Origin: Galerina marginata
Lineage: Eukaryota; Basidiomycota; Agaricomycetes; Agaricales; Galerinaceae
Length of the DNA: 64,000 bases
Reading direction: 5' to 3'
Assembly (NCBI GenBank): GCA_023014335.1
Contig: JAECYW010000018.1
Span: forward strand, 1,116,001 to 1,180,000
The notes under the pieces are model-generated. The model saw only the letters and a list, made by a program, of their open reading frames with translations. It did not search any database and was not told where the DNA came from. This document shows positions 32,129-44,900 of the stretch, one piece after another (position 1 is the stretch's first letter; every line of letters begins with the position of its first letter). Position numbers and translations under genes: made by a program.

Positions 32129-34285
32129 GGGGATGATAATGAGACTGTCGAGAAGAAAATCCACCAAGCTGTATATACAAAAATGGTGATCACGATGAAG
32201 GGACTAACCTGGGGAATCCTCCTTTCACAAGATTCGTTGAAGCAATGCAAGATAAAACCCTTCATGCCAATCTTCCATTATTGAATTATACTCGATGATT
32301 GGCAAAAACCAACGTACTAGTGACTTGGAGTTACCTACGGGCCAGAAATCGCAAGCCTCGATGCCTTCTCTCTCATCATCCTCTTATCGTCATCGCCCAA
32401 AGGAAAATTGAATTTCCCATCGCTTTTTGGTATGATATCAATATTAAGCCGACTGCACAATAGCAACCGTTCAGTTTATCTGAATCATAATCGACTTGCG
32501 AGAACAGTACGCACGATAAACCGGAATTCATCATACTCTCTTTTTTATGCCAGTTGTTTCTGTCTTTCGTTCCCCGATTGACCCGAACGTTGTCGAGATC
32601 CTCCAGATGAATAATCTTGACAGAACTTTGAATGGTATCACCCATGTAGACAAACCGCACGAGGACGACGTGGCTGTCGGCAAAGCCAGACTCGTCCATC
32701 TCATCCCGCGTGTACTGCCAAAGCTGAATCGTATAGTCGTCGACTGACGGTGCATCCAGATATGAGGCATCACTCATTTCGAATATCATCAACGAGCCAA
32801 CTATCGGTTGTTTCAGCAGCGAGCAGCGAGCTCAGTGGGACGTCAAGGGATTTCAACGTGGTTTGGTCCTCCGATTCATCCGGATGAATGGAGAGGTGAA
32901 GAAGGGCTACCCACATCTTTCTTGGGTTCGGTGCAGTCGTGAATGTGTCGTAAAATTCTTCGGAAACGGCCAGGGTGAGGGAGTCTTCAAATTTCTCTTC
33001 CGAATCATAGATTATACGCCGAACGCATTTAGAGACAAATTTGTACTGCCTCTCTTCGTCGGTGCAGGAAGCCTTGTGTTCTGGCCTAGACTTTCGCAGA
33101 TTAACATTATACAGAGAATAAGGCTTTTGTTGTCAACGCACCAGTCAATTTTTTGGCACTGTGGAGGTGTTATTCGCGTTTATTGGTAAATCTTGGGGAC
33201 ACGTACCTGTCGAGAACAGTATATCACAGTTGTACACTACATCACAGCACGTCCAAAATCAGATATATAACAATGCCATGGTTATGAAGTTAGCATGCTT
33301 CACTCACTCGGTCACATCTCTTAAAACGTTCATTCGCTCTTGGAAATCTCATGCATTGGCTGCACAGAGTCTTGCTACTTTCCATCTAAATCGGTGTACT
33401 GTGTTTGAGTTCTCCCACCAGATCCTGCAAACTCTTGAGAAAATAGTAAAGCAGCCTCCCAGTAGCGCCAGAGTTGCGAGTTTCGATGGTGGTCAAGTGA
33501 ACGCAAAATGAACGTGGTTGCTGCATTGAAGCTTCCGAATTCGGAATTCAACTCCTTGGACGACATGTGCCAGGCACATGTCGATAGCGATTAGATTAGA
33601 TCCACTCAGACCAGTCAGTTACCATGGTTTAATTGAATAATTCCAACTGAACTTTCTTCCCCGCCCCTTCGAATTCCTTCTAGGTCACACACTGAGAACC
33701 GGGTCATTTTTGATTCTTCGTCCAGCATCAATGCGGATACGAAGTTAAGAATTTGTACCAATCATCTCTTTTTAATTTGACCCTCACTTAACTTAGAACT
33801 CGACTAATAGCACAGAAGTAAGTATTCCTGCCTCCAAGATAAATGTCATGCGGCCCATGCCTTCTCTCTCCCGAGATCGATGCTTTTGGGTATAACCATT
33901 ACCTCGTTGTATTGATTTTCTCATCACCGGGCGCACTTTGGAACGTGCAGCTTTGTCAGTTCGGTTCTTTTTTAGCAGGAGTCAACGGAGAAAGTTTATA
34001 GCAAAGAGGCGGCCTATTCATTTGGGTAACCCCAGAGAACGAGCATTTGAGGATTGGAAAATGGTTGAAGTGAGTTGAAAGAGAGCACTACTGTATTTAA
34101 CCTAAGTACGGGGAAAAACAGCGTCGCCATTCAGGACCAAGAGCAGAGGCCGTAAAGTCAACAGACGGAGCATAGGATCGTGGTAATGTAAGGATATTGG
34201 ATGGATCAGGCAGGTTTGCAGCAAGCGGTACGAACATGAGGTACTGATTTTTTTGGGGGAAAGGAGCCAGCCAGTGGGAATCTTT
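32129..34285 (-). pseudogene. Unrecognised minus-strand coding remnant, probably frameshifted
   Basis: On the minus strand the frame KFVSKCVRRIIYDSEEKFED through ALLHLSIHPDESEDQTTL to LSSLLAAETTDSWL (about 33060-32790) ends at a TGA. Coding-like sequence continues at once in another frame: SDASYLDAPSVDDYTIQLWQ, SHVVLVRFVYMGDTIQSSVK and IIHLEDLDNVRVNRGT (about 32790-32545). A possible first exon starts MSSKELNSEFGSFNAATT at 33566. No intron explains the frame change, so I read it as a broken gene of unknown family. 33600-34285 shows nothing. Confidence 0.4.
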
Positions 34286-36040
34286 TCACCTAGCCAGCTC
34301 TCTTTTTTCTGCCGGACGTAGGAATAGGAAGTCCTGCTGTGTGTCCAAAGCCCAAACCCGCACAGATTTGTCCCATGAGCCGGAAACGATATGCCGGTCA
34401 TCACTCGAAAATGCGACTGAATTTACAGCCTCAGTATGGCCCTCCAACACCTCCAGCACATCGCCCGTCGAAGCATCCCAAACCAGGACTGATTTGTCCC
34501 TGGAGCCGGTGACGATACGCTCGTCATCACTTGAAAACGCAACAGAATTTACGCTCTCAATGTGGCCTTCAAGCTCCTCCAGCATCTCGCCTGTCGAGAC
34601 ATCCCACACCTGGATAAATTTGTCAATCGAGGCAGAGACAATACACCTGTCATGACTTGAAAATGCGATTAAACTTACATCTGCAGCGTGAGATTCCAGT
34701 ACCTTCAGTGTCTTGCCTGTTGAGGCATCCCACACCCGTACAGATTTGTCCCATGAACAAGAGATGATTCGCCTGTTATCGCTCGAAAATGCGACTGAAT
34801 TTATGCCTGCGGTGTGGCCTTCGAGCACCTTTAACATGTTGCCTGTCGTGGCATCCCACACCCGCACGGATTGGTCCCTTGAGCCAGAGACGATGTATCT
34901 GTTATCGCTCGAAAATGCGACTGAGTTTACACTCTCAGTGTGACCCTCCATTGCTTTCAGCCTCTCGCCCGTTGAGCCATCCCACACCCGTACAGATCTG
35001 TCCATTGAGCCGGAAATGATGCGCCTGTCATCGCTGGAAAATGCGACGGACTTTACGCACATATGACCTATCAGCATCTTCAACATCTCGCCCGTCGAGG
35101 CATTCCACACCCGCACTGATTGGTCCCACGAACCCGAGACGATACGCCTGTTATCACTCGAAAACGCGACTGAATCTACGCCCTCAGTGTGGCCCTCGAT
35201 CACCGTCTGGATTTTGCCTGTCAAGGCATCCCACACTCGCACCGATTTGTCCCATGAGCAGGAGACAATGCACCTGTTATCGCTCGAAAACGCGACTGAA
35301 TTGACACCCTCAGTGTGGCCTTCCAGCACGTCCAGCATCTTACCCGTCGAGCTATCCCACAACCGTACAGATTGGTCTGACGATCCGGATACAATATGCC
35401 TGCCATTGCTGGAAAAGGCGACTGAATTTACACTTGCAGTGTGTCCCTTCAGCACCATCAGGATTCCACCGGTCAAGCCATCCCACACACAGATAGTTTT
35501 GTCTGACGAGCCAGAGATAACAAACCTGTTATCGCTCGAAAACAAGCATGAATTGACGGCATCAGTGTGGCCCACAAGCACCTTCAACATCACGCCTGTC
35601 AAGCCATCCCAGAGCCGTATAGATTTGTCCGACGAGCCAGAGACGATATACCTGTTGTCGCTGGCAAATGAGACTGAGTTTACACTGTCGGTGTGGCCCT
35701 CCAGCACCGCCAGCACTTCGCCCGTTGAGCTGTCCCAAACTCGTACGATTTTGTCTTCCGAGCCAGAGACAATATGCCTGTCATCACTGGAAATCGCGAC
35801 AGCGCAAACTGTACTTCCCACCTTGAGAGTCATCAACGTCATCCCCACTTCCAACCCATTGGAAAAATGTGGGATTCCTGGGAAGTGGCTCCTCCACCCC
35901 CTCGTGAGCCCGAAGTCCCGACCCCATGTAGCGAGTGCAGAGACATAGAGATGTGGCGTCGACAATGCTGCCTCACTACCGCTGAAATACAACGCAAAAG
36001 AGGCTGCCTCAGCAAGCTCTTCCTTTAATGCCATGTCGTC
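34286..36040 (-). repeat. Twelve-repeat WD40 array inside the NLR gene
   Basis: One open exon carries 12 tandem WD40 repeats of about 42 residues (126 bp). The consensus is VNSVAFSSDNRxIVSGSxDK followed by SVRVWDxSTG and a GHTE linker. Most repeats are nearly identical; variation is concentrated at a few positions per repeat. Repeat 7 is shorter in its linker (IGHMCVKSVAF). High internal identity is typical of concerted evolution in HET/HNWD-type recognition repeats. Confidence 0.9.
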
Positions 36041-38833
36041 CTTCATATTCGGGTTAGTGAGTTCTGAGGTCGTCCGTTAAGACATCACTCACTTCCGTAA
36101 CCCACCTATGCGCGGTTCGAAGCATTTGTTCACACAGGCCTCGTGAAAATAGGAGATTCATGGCCTCAATCCAGAATAGTACACGGAGCTGGAGGAATTT
36201 TGAGAGGGTGCCACGGAGCTCATTTGAATCGGATAATGCAACAGCCGACAGATGATAATCCCAGTTTCGGCAGGAATACCTTAAGGTTGGAGAAATATTT
36301 TTCTCGACTGCATACGGAAGTGAAGAATTGTCATGATCGAATAAGAATGATGATTCTATGTTCGCGATGTTGAACTTTAGCCTATCCATGACGCGGAAGC
36401 AAGAGGTAGCGAGGAGTAGATGATGTTGCGCTGGATCACACCAAAACTCCTTTGCCCGATTTTGGTTGAACAAGAAGTCGGTAAAAGACTTTGTGGTATG
36501 AAAGGACTTTGTCGCTTTCAGTGTAAAGTACCGCGTGGAGGCTCGCGAGAACACTGTCAGCGATTCTAGTGTGCGAAAATGCAAGGTTGGTTTCATTGTC
36601 GCCAGAAGGAAAGAGAAGTTCGGCGACGAGAGACGTTGATGGGCGCTCCGCAGTGCATAGAAAAGTATACAAGATGTGAAGCCTGCGCTTAAACTGAACT
36701 GTTCCAGAGGTAAAAGGGCGGAAAGCATCCAAAAGAATTTGAAGATATAAGGCAGTCGAGCAAGGGTGTCGCCCCCTCCGAAAATTGCGTGATGGCCGAA
36801 TCAGCCATAAAAGGGAGCCCATCCATAAGCTCCTGTTGCTCCAGTGGTTCAAACCCGGCCAAATATTTCACGACTGTTGCGGCGTAGATAAATAAGCCAG
36901 CTGCCTGTTTCACAAGCTTCTTCATTTCTTTACTTCCCCTGAAGTACGGAAGGTTAGCGTTGAGGTAAGTCATGATATCGTCCTCGGCTTCGGCCATTGA
37001 CACTTGTTCGAGACGATAGAATTGCTTGTCCTCAAAGGAGTTCAGATGAGTGACGAGGTCGGGATCTGGGCGACTGGTAGCGAAAAACTTGAGACCTTGT
37101 AAGCGATGTTTGTTGATGCTGTCAAGCAAGTCGCGGAGAAATTCCGAACCACCCTGCCCGTCTATCTCATCGAGGGCGTCGATTATTATCAGGAACTGCA
37201 GCGGCTTTGGCGGGTTCGTCCTTTGAGCCTGCTCCCAAGGTTCGATAAGGAGGCCGTCGAGCTGAGCGCGGACACTTTGATGAACTGCGTTGAACTTTCC
37301 AGAACGATGTAAAGCGTTCGCGAATGCTTTGCATCTGAGAGCCAAGTGATATACTATGGTGCGAACGATGCGCGTTGCGGATCTGGTCTCCTTGATTTGA
37401 CGTGAGCAGAAGAAGTTTCCTCCTAAAATGATTGTGTCATCCTGCGTCGGTAGCAAACTCGAAACGGCGGGCAATGGTGTAGGCAATGGTGCTCTTCCCT
37501 GATCCAGCCTGACCGAAGAGCCAGTAGACACTCTGACTTTCCGATGAGGTATTGTTCGCCCATTTCGTGATGTTGCCTAATATACCGACGCGGGTTCCGG
37601 GCGTGCAGACTGCAGCGACGCAGCAACTGCCGTTCTTCACCCTCTGGTTCGTATTTATGGTCAGCAGGCATGCGAGGCTTTGAGCCGGTCCAAGAGCAAT
37701 TTCTGTTAGAGGAATCAGCATGTAATAGACTTCGTAATGGCGAGATTACACACTGCAAGGTCGTCTTGAATTGCAAGTACAGTCTTGCGGACTCTGAGAC
37801 CTGTCACTACCTATGCAGATGGGCGATGATGCAAGAAAAAAAAGACGGCCACGTAAAGACGCACCACCAGTTGCTCCCTGGCCTGATTGATGCGTTCGAA
37901 ACTCTCCGCAATCTGCCCTTTATCCTCTTCGTGAACTGCAATCCTTCTGACAAGCGACTGCTCCTTGAGCCTGATTAAATTCGTCCATTCATTCACCAGA
38001 GTCCTATACAGTTGTTTACTCGTCAAGTTGTTTACTCGTGATTTTAGAAAACGGTGCTTACGTTTTAAATAGTCTTATTCCTTGCTCTTCCTCGGCGTTA
38101 TAGGGTACCCAGCCTGCCAGGGCTTCCTCCACGGCGCGAAGTTGATCCACCGTCGATAGGATTCGCCGGTCAACCGCATCGATATTGCCTTTCACTTCCT
38201 AGTATCCGCAGTCAGTCAGGCAATAGTGTAAAGAACAGCTACAAACATCTTTTATTTGAAGGACGATCTTTATAATCCCGGCGGCTATCTTGGTTGGATT
38301 TGAGTCCACGGCATCCGGTAGTCTCTTAAGGAGCATCGTGGTGAAGCTCAATGCGACCCCAGCGAAGTCCTTCAGAGTTGATTGAGCACGACTGGTCCGA
38401 TTCCCTGAGTTGGCTTGTGTCCCGGAAAGATCGCCAACGATTCCTGAGAAGCGTGTTAGGCAGTGAATGCGTTACTTCAATGGGGAAAATGAATGGCGAG
38501 GGCTCGTACCATGAGGCTCAAGGGAACTGATCGAGCCCGAGTAATGCTGAGTTGGTGCGTTATACTGATCAAGAAACGCTGGTCCAGCCGGGCTCGGGCC
38601 TGAGGATATTTGGGGTCTTGATAGCTGGGGTGAAATTCGAGAATCTGAGTATTGATCTGAGCGGTTTATAGTCAGGATGACGATATAAAAATACCTTGGC
38701 TACTTGGAGTAGCTGAAGTGCCAATGTGAGGAGATGTCGACCCACTGTTTGACGGGTTGATTAGGTTTCTGAGCCTGTTTCTTTTGTCCTTGAAAAATCC
38801 TGTTTTTGAAGGTTGCAGTTGTCCGTCAGTCAT
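34286..38833 (-). pseudogene. NACHT-WD40 STAND (NLR-like) gene, frameshifted
   Basis: The N-terminus starts MTDGQLQPSKTGFFKDKR at 38833. Exons 38833-38695, 38644-38510, 38443-38247, 38198-38062 and from 38003 encode a Ser/Pro-rich leader and a helical region (LLKRLPDAVDSNPTKIAAG, VRRIAVHEEDKGQIAESF). NACHT follows: Walker A GQAGSGKST (about 37521-37495), Walker B FLIIIDALDEID (about 37195-37160), then ATSRPDPDL. The winged-helix/linker region gives LHILYTFLCTAERPSTSLVA and RVLFWIEAMNLL. A normal 52-nt intron (36092-36041) leads to a WD40 exon (36040-34286). The frame changes without a usable intron near 37660-37610, 37445, 36760 and 36500. In fungi such proteins trigger cell death upon non-self recognition; this copy is probably dead as a full-length receptor. 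Confidence 0.85.
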
Positions 38834-39200
38834 ATCGGTGATGAGAGCAAGAGACAACAGTCGGTCAAACTTGGGAAGGAGACCTTTCGTAAGCCGCATC
38901 GTCGCCGACAACAGCCTCCACGTCAACCAGGCACAAGAAAAGCAGGTCCTATTCATATACGTCACATAGGAACATTTTGATATATAGAGGCAGTCTTCCG
39001 GCATAGCCCAAATAAATTCCAGTTTCTTCAACGTGCTCGAAGACCTGGTGGTGTGCTTATCCGCAAGAGGGCAGTTCGTCGACCCGAAACCAGAGATTTC
39101 ATACCGGTCCCAGTGTCGCGTATGCACAACCAACAGCTAAAGATGAAGATTTTGAAACAAGCATTTAGTTCCACTTAATCAAGCCACTAAGACTCTCAGA
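38834..39200. other. Region upstream of the NLR-like gene
   Basis: Minus-strand sequence reads SGFGSTNC and KLEFIWAMPEDCLYISK, but no start or splice linking it to the NLR could be settled. It might be the eroded N-terminal exon of a C2-like domain or simply promoter. Confidence 0.3.
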
Positions 39201-42060
39201 GAAAAGTTCGATGACCAAAGACGGTGGTGAAAAAAGGAAAGAACACAGTTCAAGGTCGTATGAGTCAATCTAATCTAATGACAAAAATTGAGAAAGATCA
39301 AATTACACCGTCATCGATCATCGATCAATGATTAAATTTAAGTATGGACCGACCATGACCGTGACTTTCGCAAAAAAAAGCGAGGATAAAGATAACAGTC
39401 GATGACTTGATAAGACAACGCACAAACGCCCACAACAAACGCCTGAATGATGAGCGAACCGTTAAAAAAATTAATTCATAAATCGTCAGAAAGCAAACTC
39501 AGCAGTAGGAATAGACAGATCAGTAGGTAGGTGAGCACCTAACAAGACAAAAGAATTGAGAAATAGAGACTAAGAAGGAAAAAAGAAAGAGAGGATGATA
39601 GCCTAAGGCAGGTATGGACATGGTATGAAAAGTACCGAGTACAACCAATCAATAAGGGAGCGAGACGCGGGCGGAGGAGGTGGTAGGTAGAGAAGGAGAA
39701 GGACGCAGGTACGAGGGCATATAGACCGATCTCGAAACAGGAAAGAGGCAAGTCGGGCGGCAGTTTTGGTCACCAACTACCACCCAATGTCAAACCCAGC
39801 CGGCAGCCAACTGACAAGCAAAGCCCAACGAATGAGGTCATGATGCGACTTCTTGCCCTTGCTCTTGCTAAAGAGCACGATGCGGGTGGCGTATTGGAAA
39901 ACGTCGCGCACGCCGTTACCCAACTTGGCGGATCGCTAGAGGTATCAATCTGGGATGACAGGCCTGGCCTGTGGAGAAAATGGGTCTAAGTCACGACTAA
40001 TGAAAGGAGAGAGAGGAGGCGAAAAGAATGGGATGGCGTGTGACGAAGGCGGAACCAAAAAGGCATGATGTAGCTCATGGGTCAGAAGACGTGGAAGAAA
40101 AGTGCAAGAAAGAATCTTCGTAGATCCAGCCCGGCTGCCTCACAATTGAGATAATATACTGATGGGAAGCAGCAGCGACATTGAGGGGCATGCAGTTGGG
40201 GGATCAGTAGACCCAAGAAAGAATACAAGATAGAGCCAAAATATGAATGTTGGACCATAAACCAGAAGGCGAAAATCATAGGTTGCGAAACGACAGAAGA
40301 AAGAATTGGACATCAGGACGAAGAGGAAAGGTAGTCCATTACACAGGAAAGATGTCGAAAGTTACAGCGTCGCCGCGCGAAACGCAAGTTTCGAGAACGA
40401 AAGTAGAAATGCGGGAGGATAATGACAAAGAGCTCTAACAACCGTCCGTGGATGAGAAAAACTAGCAGAGGGAGGGCGAACGGCAGCGACGACGAGACGC
40501 ACGCTGATGATGGGTAGAAAGAAATCAACCACGATGGACTACATGATATGAAGAACAAAATCTCCAACGTAGCAGGGAGGCAATGACCAGAAGGCGAAAA
40601 TCACGAGCAGTGAGGTTGAGACATCGGGACGAACGCCGAACGTGGATGTAGAAATGAAAGAGAAAACGAAGTAAGATCACGGAAAGGAAAGAGTTTAAAT
40701 GTTGCAAGAAAGCAATCGAAAAACACCAAACTGCCGCCTAAAACGAACGAGCCGATGGGTACGAGGGTAAACGTTCGACTATCACTTCAGGATATGACAG
40801 TGAACGAGGAGGGGTGGGACAGTAACAGCGCCAGACGTTCGCTGCTGATTGATAGACCAAAAGGAAGACAGCGATAGTTGGAAGACGAAAAAAATTAATG
40901 TCTATGACGTGCATAAGGTCGAAACTCGCAGATGAAACGCACAAAGCAACGGCGATGAAAGATGCGCTGCTGCTGGGTTGAAGAAAGAAGGTAAAAGAAA
41001 ACCTTCCATTGTGAAAGAGGAAGGCGAAGATTACGACAGAACCGCCCGCAAATATGGCGGGGAAAAAATATCTGGGCCCAACATCAAGAGTGGGCATGAC
41101 GAACAACCGAAAGGCGGGGGCTCCAAGACACACACTACTGGCGGACGCGAAGCCAAAAAAAAAATACAAGGACAACAAAGCAAGCAAGAACGAGACATCC
41201 ATCAACCATACAAAAACGCGGAACACGGACTAAGAAAGATCGGACAGCAGTGATGCTGAGACGTACACTGCTGGGTAGAAAGCAGAAGAGTATAACAGTC
41301 GAGGGAATACAAAAGGAAGCTTCTTCCATCGCGCAGAGAGTATAAAGCTGAACGAGAATGGAAGCGCGTAATCATTACACGGAAATCGTAAATTAGCAGC
41401 GACGACGCTTACTGCTGGACACCAGTGGTGGGTATAAAACCAAATGGATGGCAAAATAGAAAAGAAACCTTCATCCGTCACGAAAGGAAGGTCCAGACCC
41501 AACGGTAACAACCACGAAACAACACCGCCAACTTTGGCTGTTGGAAAACTCGAGAAAGAAAGCAAAAATAAACAGAACGCAGACAATGAAAATGCCTATC
41601 AACCACGCAGAGCAAAAGTAGATCAAGCCGGTCGACTTTGACCGACGCTGCTGGTTAAGAGGAGGAAAAGGAGAAGCAAGACACAAAACACACTTCCATC
41701 CAAAATGCCACAATGCCTGGACAGAGATGGTACAGCAATGACGACGAGAACTCCGCTGACAATGCGAAGAGAGAAGGTAAAAGAAAGAAACCATTCTCCA
41801 TTGCGCAAGGGAAAGTATAACCAGAATGCGAAAATCACGACACCAGAAATGAGCAATACGTTGCAGGTGCGTCGAAGAAAGTAAGGGGAAATAGCAAGCA
41901 GAACGTGAAAAGAGCATCGTTCTGTCATGAAGTGCGTAACCGAAAACGAACAAAACGGAACAACAACCGCAAAATATATGCTACCACTCGACAAAAAGAA
42001 CACAAACGAAAAGAAGGAACAGAAGTGGTGGAGTAGATGGGTAAAACATACCTCTCCAGG
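39200..42060. repeat. Degenerate GA-rich tandem array A
   Basis: About 2.9 kb of purine-rich sequence is built from diverged repeats. Landmarks recur: accagaaggcgaaaatca (40260, 40585), ccagaatgcgaaaatcacga (41821), acgctgctggt-like motifs (40965, 41262, 41408, 41643), and cttccattg with gaaagaggaaggcgaa (41005, 41800). No open gene. Its 105-bp stretch around 40500-40605 matches 45170-45260 in array B closely. Confidence 0.6.
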
Positions 42061-42745
42061 GTTTACTGGTCACCGGTTCATCTTTTTCAGCTCCTAAATC
42101 ACCCGGGAATCGCGTTTAATGTCCTTCTCGCAGCCAACGAGGAATGTATGCGCACTGGGCAGAAGTAGAGGGCTTGAGAGAACTGCTGCGAACAAAAACG
42201 CATTAGAATCGACGACTATTTTCAACCAACCCCCTTCTTCAACCAACCCCCTTCCGGGTGTCAACCAAAGGTACACCCAGCGAGAACGAGTCACAAGGAG
42301 CAAGACAACCCACCTTCTCCTGGACATTATTCAGCGAACCAGGCAAGGCAATGGCAAAGCAGATGTCGCAACAGGCGAGTTGGGTAGCTGAGGGACGGGA
42401 GGCGATTGTAGGCCTCATTCCCGAAGGCGGCGAGGTCCACGTGTTTGCCGTCGACTTCGACGTCGAGGACGTCAACCTAAGAAACCGGCAATATGTCAGA
42501 AATAGATATTACGCTGCGCGCGTGGCTGGCGGTTACGTTTTAGCAGAGTGCGCTGGACTGCGTGTGGGCATCCACACTGCGGCTAGAAGGCCCGGCAACA
42601 CTCGCAGAACAAGCTCAACTAACAGGCCTGAAAAGTCATAAATCAGCATCAAAACACTCTACTCAGACCTCCAGCCAGCGACATTACCTTTCAACAACAA
42701 GCACCTCCGACGATGACAACCGCCCTCTTGACATTATAGACGTTT
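42060..42745 (-). pseudogene. Rho1-type small GTPase relic 1
   Basis: On the minus strand, in shifting frames: VVIVGGACC (P-loop, compare GDGACGKT) near 42725, an intron (gtaatgtcg to tttcag, about 42689-42630), CLL, then VLDVEVDGKHVDLA with NEAYNRLPSLSYP, ICFAIALPGSLNNVQEK (about 42385-42315), FLVGCEKDIKRDSRVI (about 42140-42095), then a stop and ELKKMNR. The DTAGQE switch II region is lost. The C-terminal part (SAKT motif, hypervariable region, CAAX box) is missing: homology stops where array A begins. Clearly a dead copy of a Rho1 homologue. Confidence 0.75.
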
Positions 42746-43234
42746 TGCGTGCATTAGAGTCAAAACTGGAGGATAAGAGCACAGTACGGACAGGGAGGGC
42801 GTCGGACGACATGGTGGCAGACGTGGAAAAGATAGTGGCCCCCATCCACCGCAGGTTGAAAAGAACCGATCAAATCTCTCGGGGTCCTCGTCCACATCCG
42901 GCAAGGACTTTCCAAATCGCCAAATCTGGAGCGGTTTCCTTGAACTAGACTTTCTCGCAGTTAGAGGATTGCATTGAGCTTCCAAGACACGGAATATACA
43001 GAGTCCGTAATGGCAAGATTTTGTGCACCACAAGGGTAGATGCACCAGGAACTGTAGACTAGCACATATTGAAAAACTGAAAAGTTGCCAGCCAATTTAG
43101 CGATCGCGAGATAACTATACGGCACAATACTCATATTATAAGCGGGCATGTTGAGTAGCTGAAGTAAGATTGCCGTTACCCGAAATTTCCGTAAGCCTTC
43201 TTCCCTAAGACGCATGCTGAACTAATCGACTAGC
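42746..43234. repeat. Duplicated 5' flank of the Rho1 relic
   Basis: The flank containing cggggtcctcgtccacat (about 42878-42895) is shared with 47664 and 53457, showing that the duplicated unit extends upstream of the GTPase relics. 42960-43234 is probably the 3'UTR of the WD40 gene. Confidence 0.55.
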
Positions 43235-44660
43235 TCAATCTTTCCATGGGTATGGGTCATCAAACTCGAGTTCCGAATCATAGTCTTCTAGTAGACTACA
43301 TAAATCATCATCGTCCAAGCAGAGTAAAACGCCACACTTACCGTTCATGGAATGAGCTGGACGAACAGGAGTTGGAGGCCTCGACGGGTGGTTCTTCACA
43401 GACGGGTCGAGCTTCCCTACAGAAAAACAAAACTTAACGGAGATAACCACGAGAGCTAATTACCTACAGATTCGAACCGTTCCGTCAACAAGAGCACCGG
43501 CGAAGATGCCACTTTCAGGGTGGTAATCGAAATCCCAAGCTAATTGGAGGAGATGACACACTATTAAGCAGCTTATAAAAGAGTAGCTTACAGATGCCTT
43601 TCATAACAAAGTTTGCGCTACGTGTGAAGGGCCGGGTGAAATGCACTGCACTAGCCATCGAACCAGAGATTACCCATTTTCCGTCTTTGGAAACAATGGT
43701 GCGATTGACCATACTCTGTAAACGCCATTAAACCATTGAGAAGAACATGACAAACTGAAGATATCTCACCTCGACACGATCTGGCAGCTTATGACCGGAA
43801 TAAACAAAAATTTCAGGCTGTTCTCCCCTCAGATTCCTGATATGGAGGAGGGTACCACTGTCTAGAGCCGCAGTGCACAAAGATCCGTCAGGAGAGAAGT
43901 CTAGACGCTCCGGTATGCCAGAAGTCCTGATGCAATGCAGTAATTTTCCGGTGGAAAGGTCGCTAATCCGGATTGCCTGGTCCCACCAGCCCGCAGCAAT
44001 TAAACCACCAAGCGGAGTGATAGCGATGGTTCGTAGGTATGATGTACGATTGCCGCCCGATTCCAGGGAGACGACTTTCACCAGACCTCCTGTTCCGACG
44101 TCCCAAATTCGAACTGTGCCATCTTGGGACCCCGAAAAGAGAGTTTTTCCGTCGGGCGAGAAGCTAAGAGCACGAACATAGGTAGTATGGCCCTCTAGTC
44201 GGAATAGAAGCCGTCGGTCAGGCAAACTAAAAGCCTTAGTTGTGATCGAATGAGGACGAGGAACTTTCCGTAAAAGATCAACGCTCACATAGACTTGACC
44301 GCCACTAGATCCCGTAGCGAATATCTGACCATCAGGGCTGAATTTAACAGCATGGGCGAAAAGTTTATCGATCTTAAATGATCTGAACACAGATAGTGAA
44401 CTGTATTGCAAAAAATAGTAGATTTGATGAGCGAATGTTGACTTACTCCACGATCGCCCGAGATCTAACATCGACGACGAAAACTTCGCCCTCTTTGGTG
44501 TATACAAGTGTGCTTCCGTCTGGAGAGAACTGAACACCGCCCGTCCACCTCCTGAGAAGGAGGAGGGCACTCGAGTCACTCAATGCAATGAGAAGCACGA
44601 CTTTGCTCACTTGTTTGATTCGGGAGTTCCAGAAGTCCAGAGACAGTCTTCTGCAGACAT
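43235..44660 (-). CDS. WD40-repeat protein
   Basis: Seven exons, 44660-44611, 44551-44447, 44400-44289, 44234-43770, 43715-43592, 43539-43468 and 43416-43235, join in frame to about 369 aa. Repeat landmarks are WTGGVQFSPDGSTLVYTKEG, AHAVKFSPDGQIFATGSSG, LSFSPDGKTLFSGSQDGTVR and IWDVGTGG, AGWWDQAIRISDLSTGKLL, and a last GALVDGTVRIW. This is consistent with one seven-bladed propeller and no other domain. The C-terminal tail is Pro-rich then acidic. It resembles Tup1-like propellers in the middle blades but lacks the Tup1 tetramerisation region. An extra intron near the end (43322 onward) is possible and would change only a few residues. It is bracketed by two copies of the Rho1-relic/array unit. 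Confidence 0.8.
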
Positions 44661-44900
44661 ATGATCAGGTTAGATTTCGTCGTATAGATCACTGGTTGAT
44701 TGTAGGCTTGAGAGTTGTATGAGTGCTGAAATCCGTCACCTAGATCGCCTCGTTTTCGGCAAAATCCACGCCAGCCTCGTTCTGTTTATTTGAAGTGGTC
44801 GGCTGGAGAAGTCTCGTGTTCAGAACTGACTATCTGCCTATCTTTCAGTTCAGGAAGCGCACTAATCTATTTCCTACAATAGACCAAAGACAGAATAGAT
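44661..44900. other. Upstream of the WD40 gene
   Basis: Probable promoter of the minus-strand WD40 gene. No clear TATA box; nothing else seen. Confidence 0.35.

Noticed and set aside
43235..44660. Calling the WD40 protein Tup1
   Set aside because: The middle blades look Tup1-like, but the N-terminal tetramerisation region is missing and the protein is far too short.
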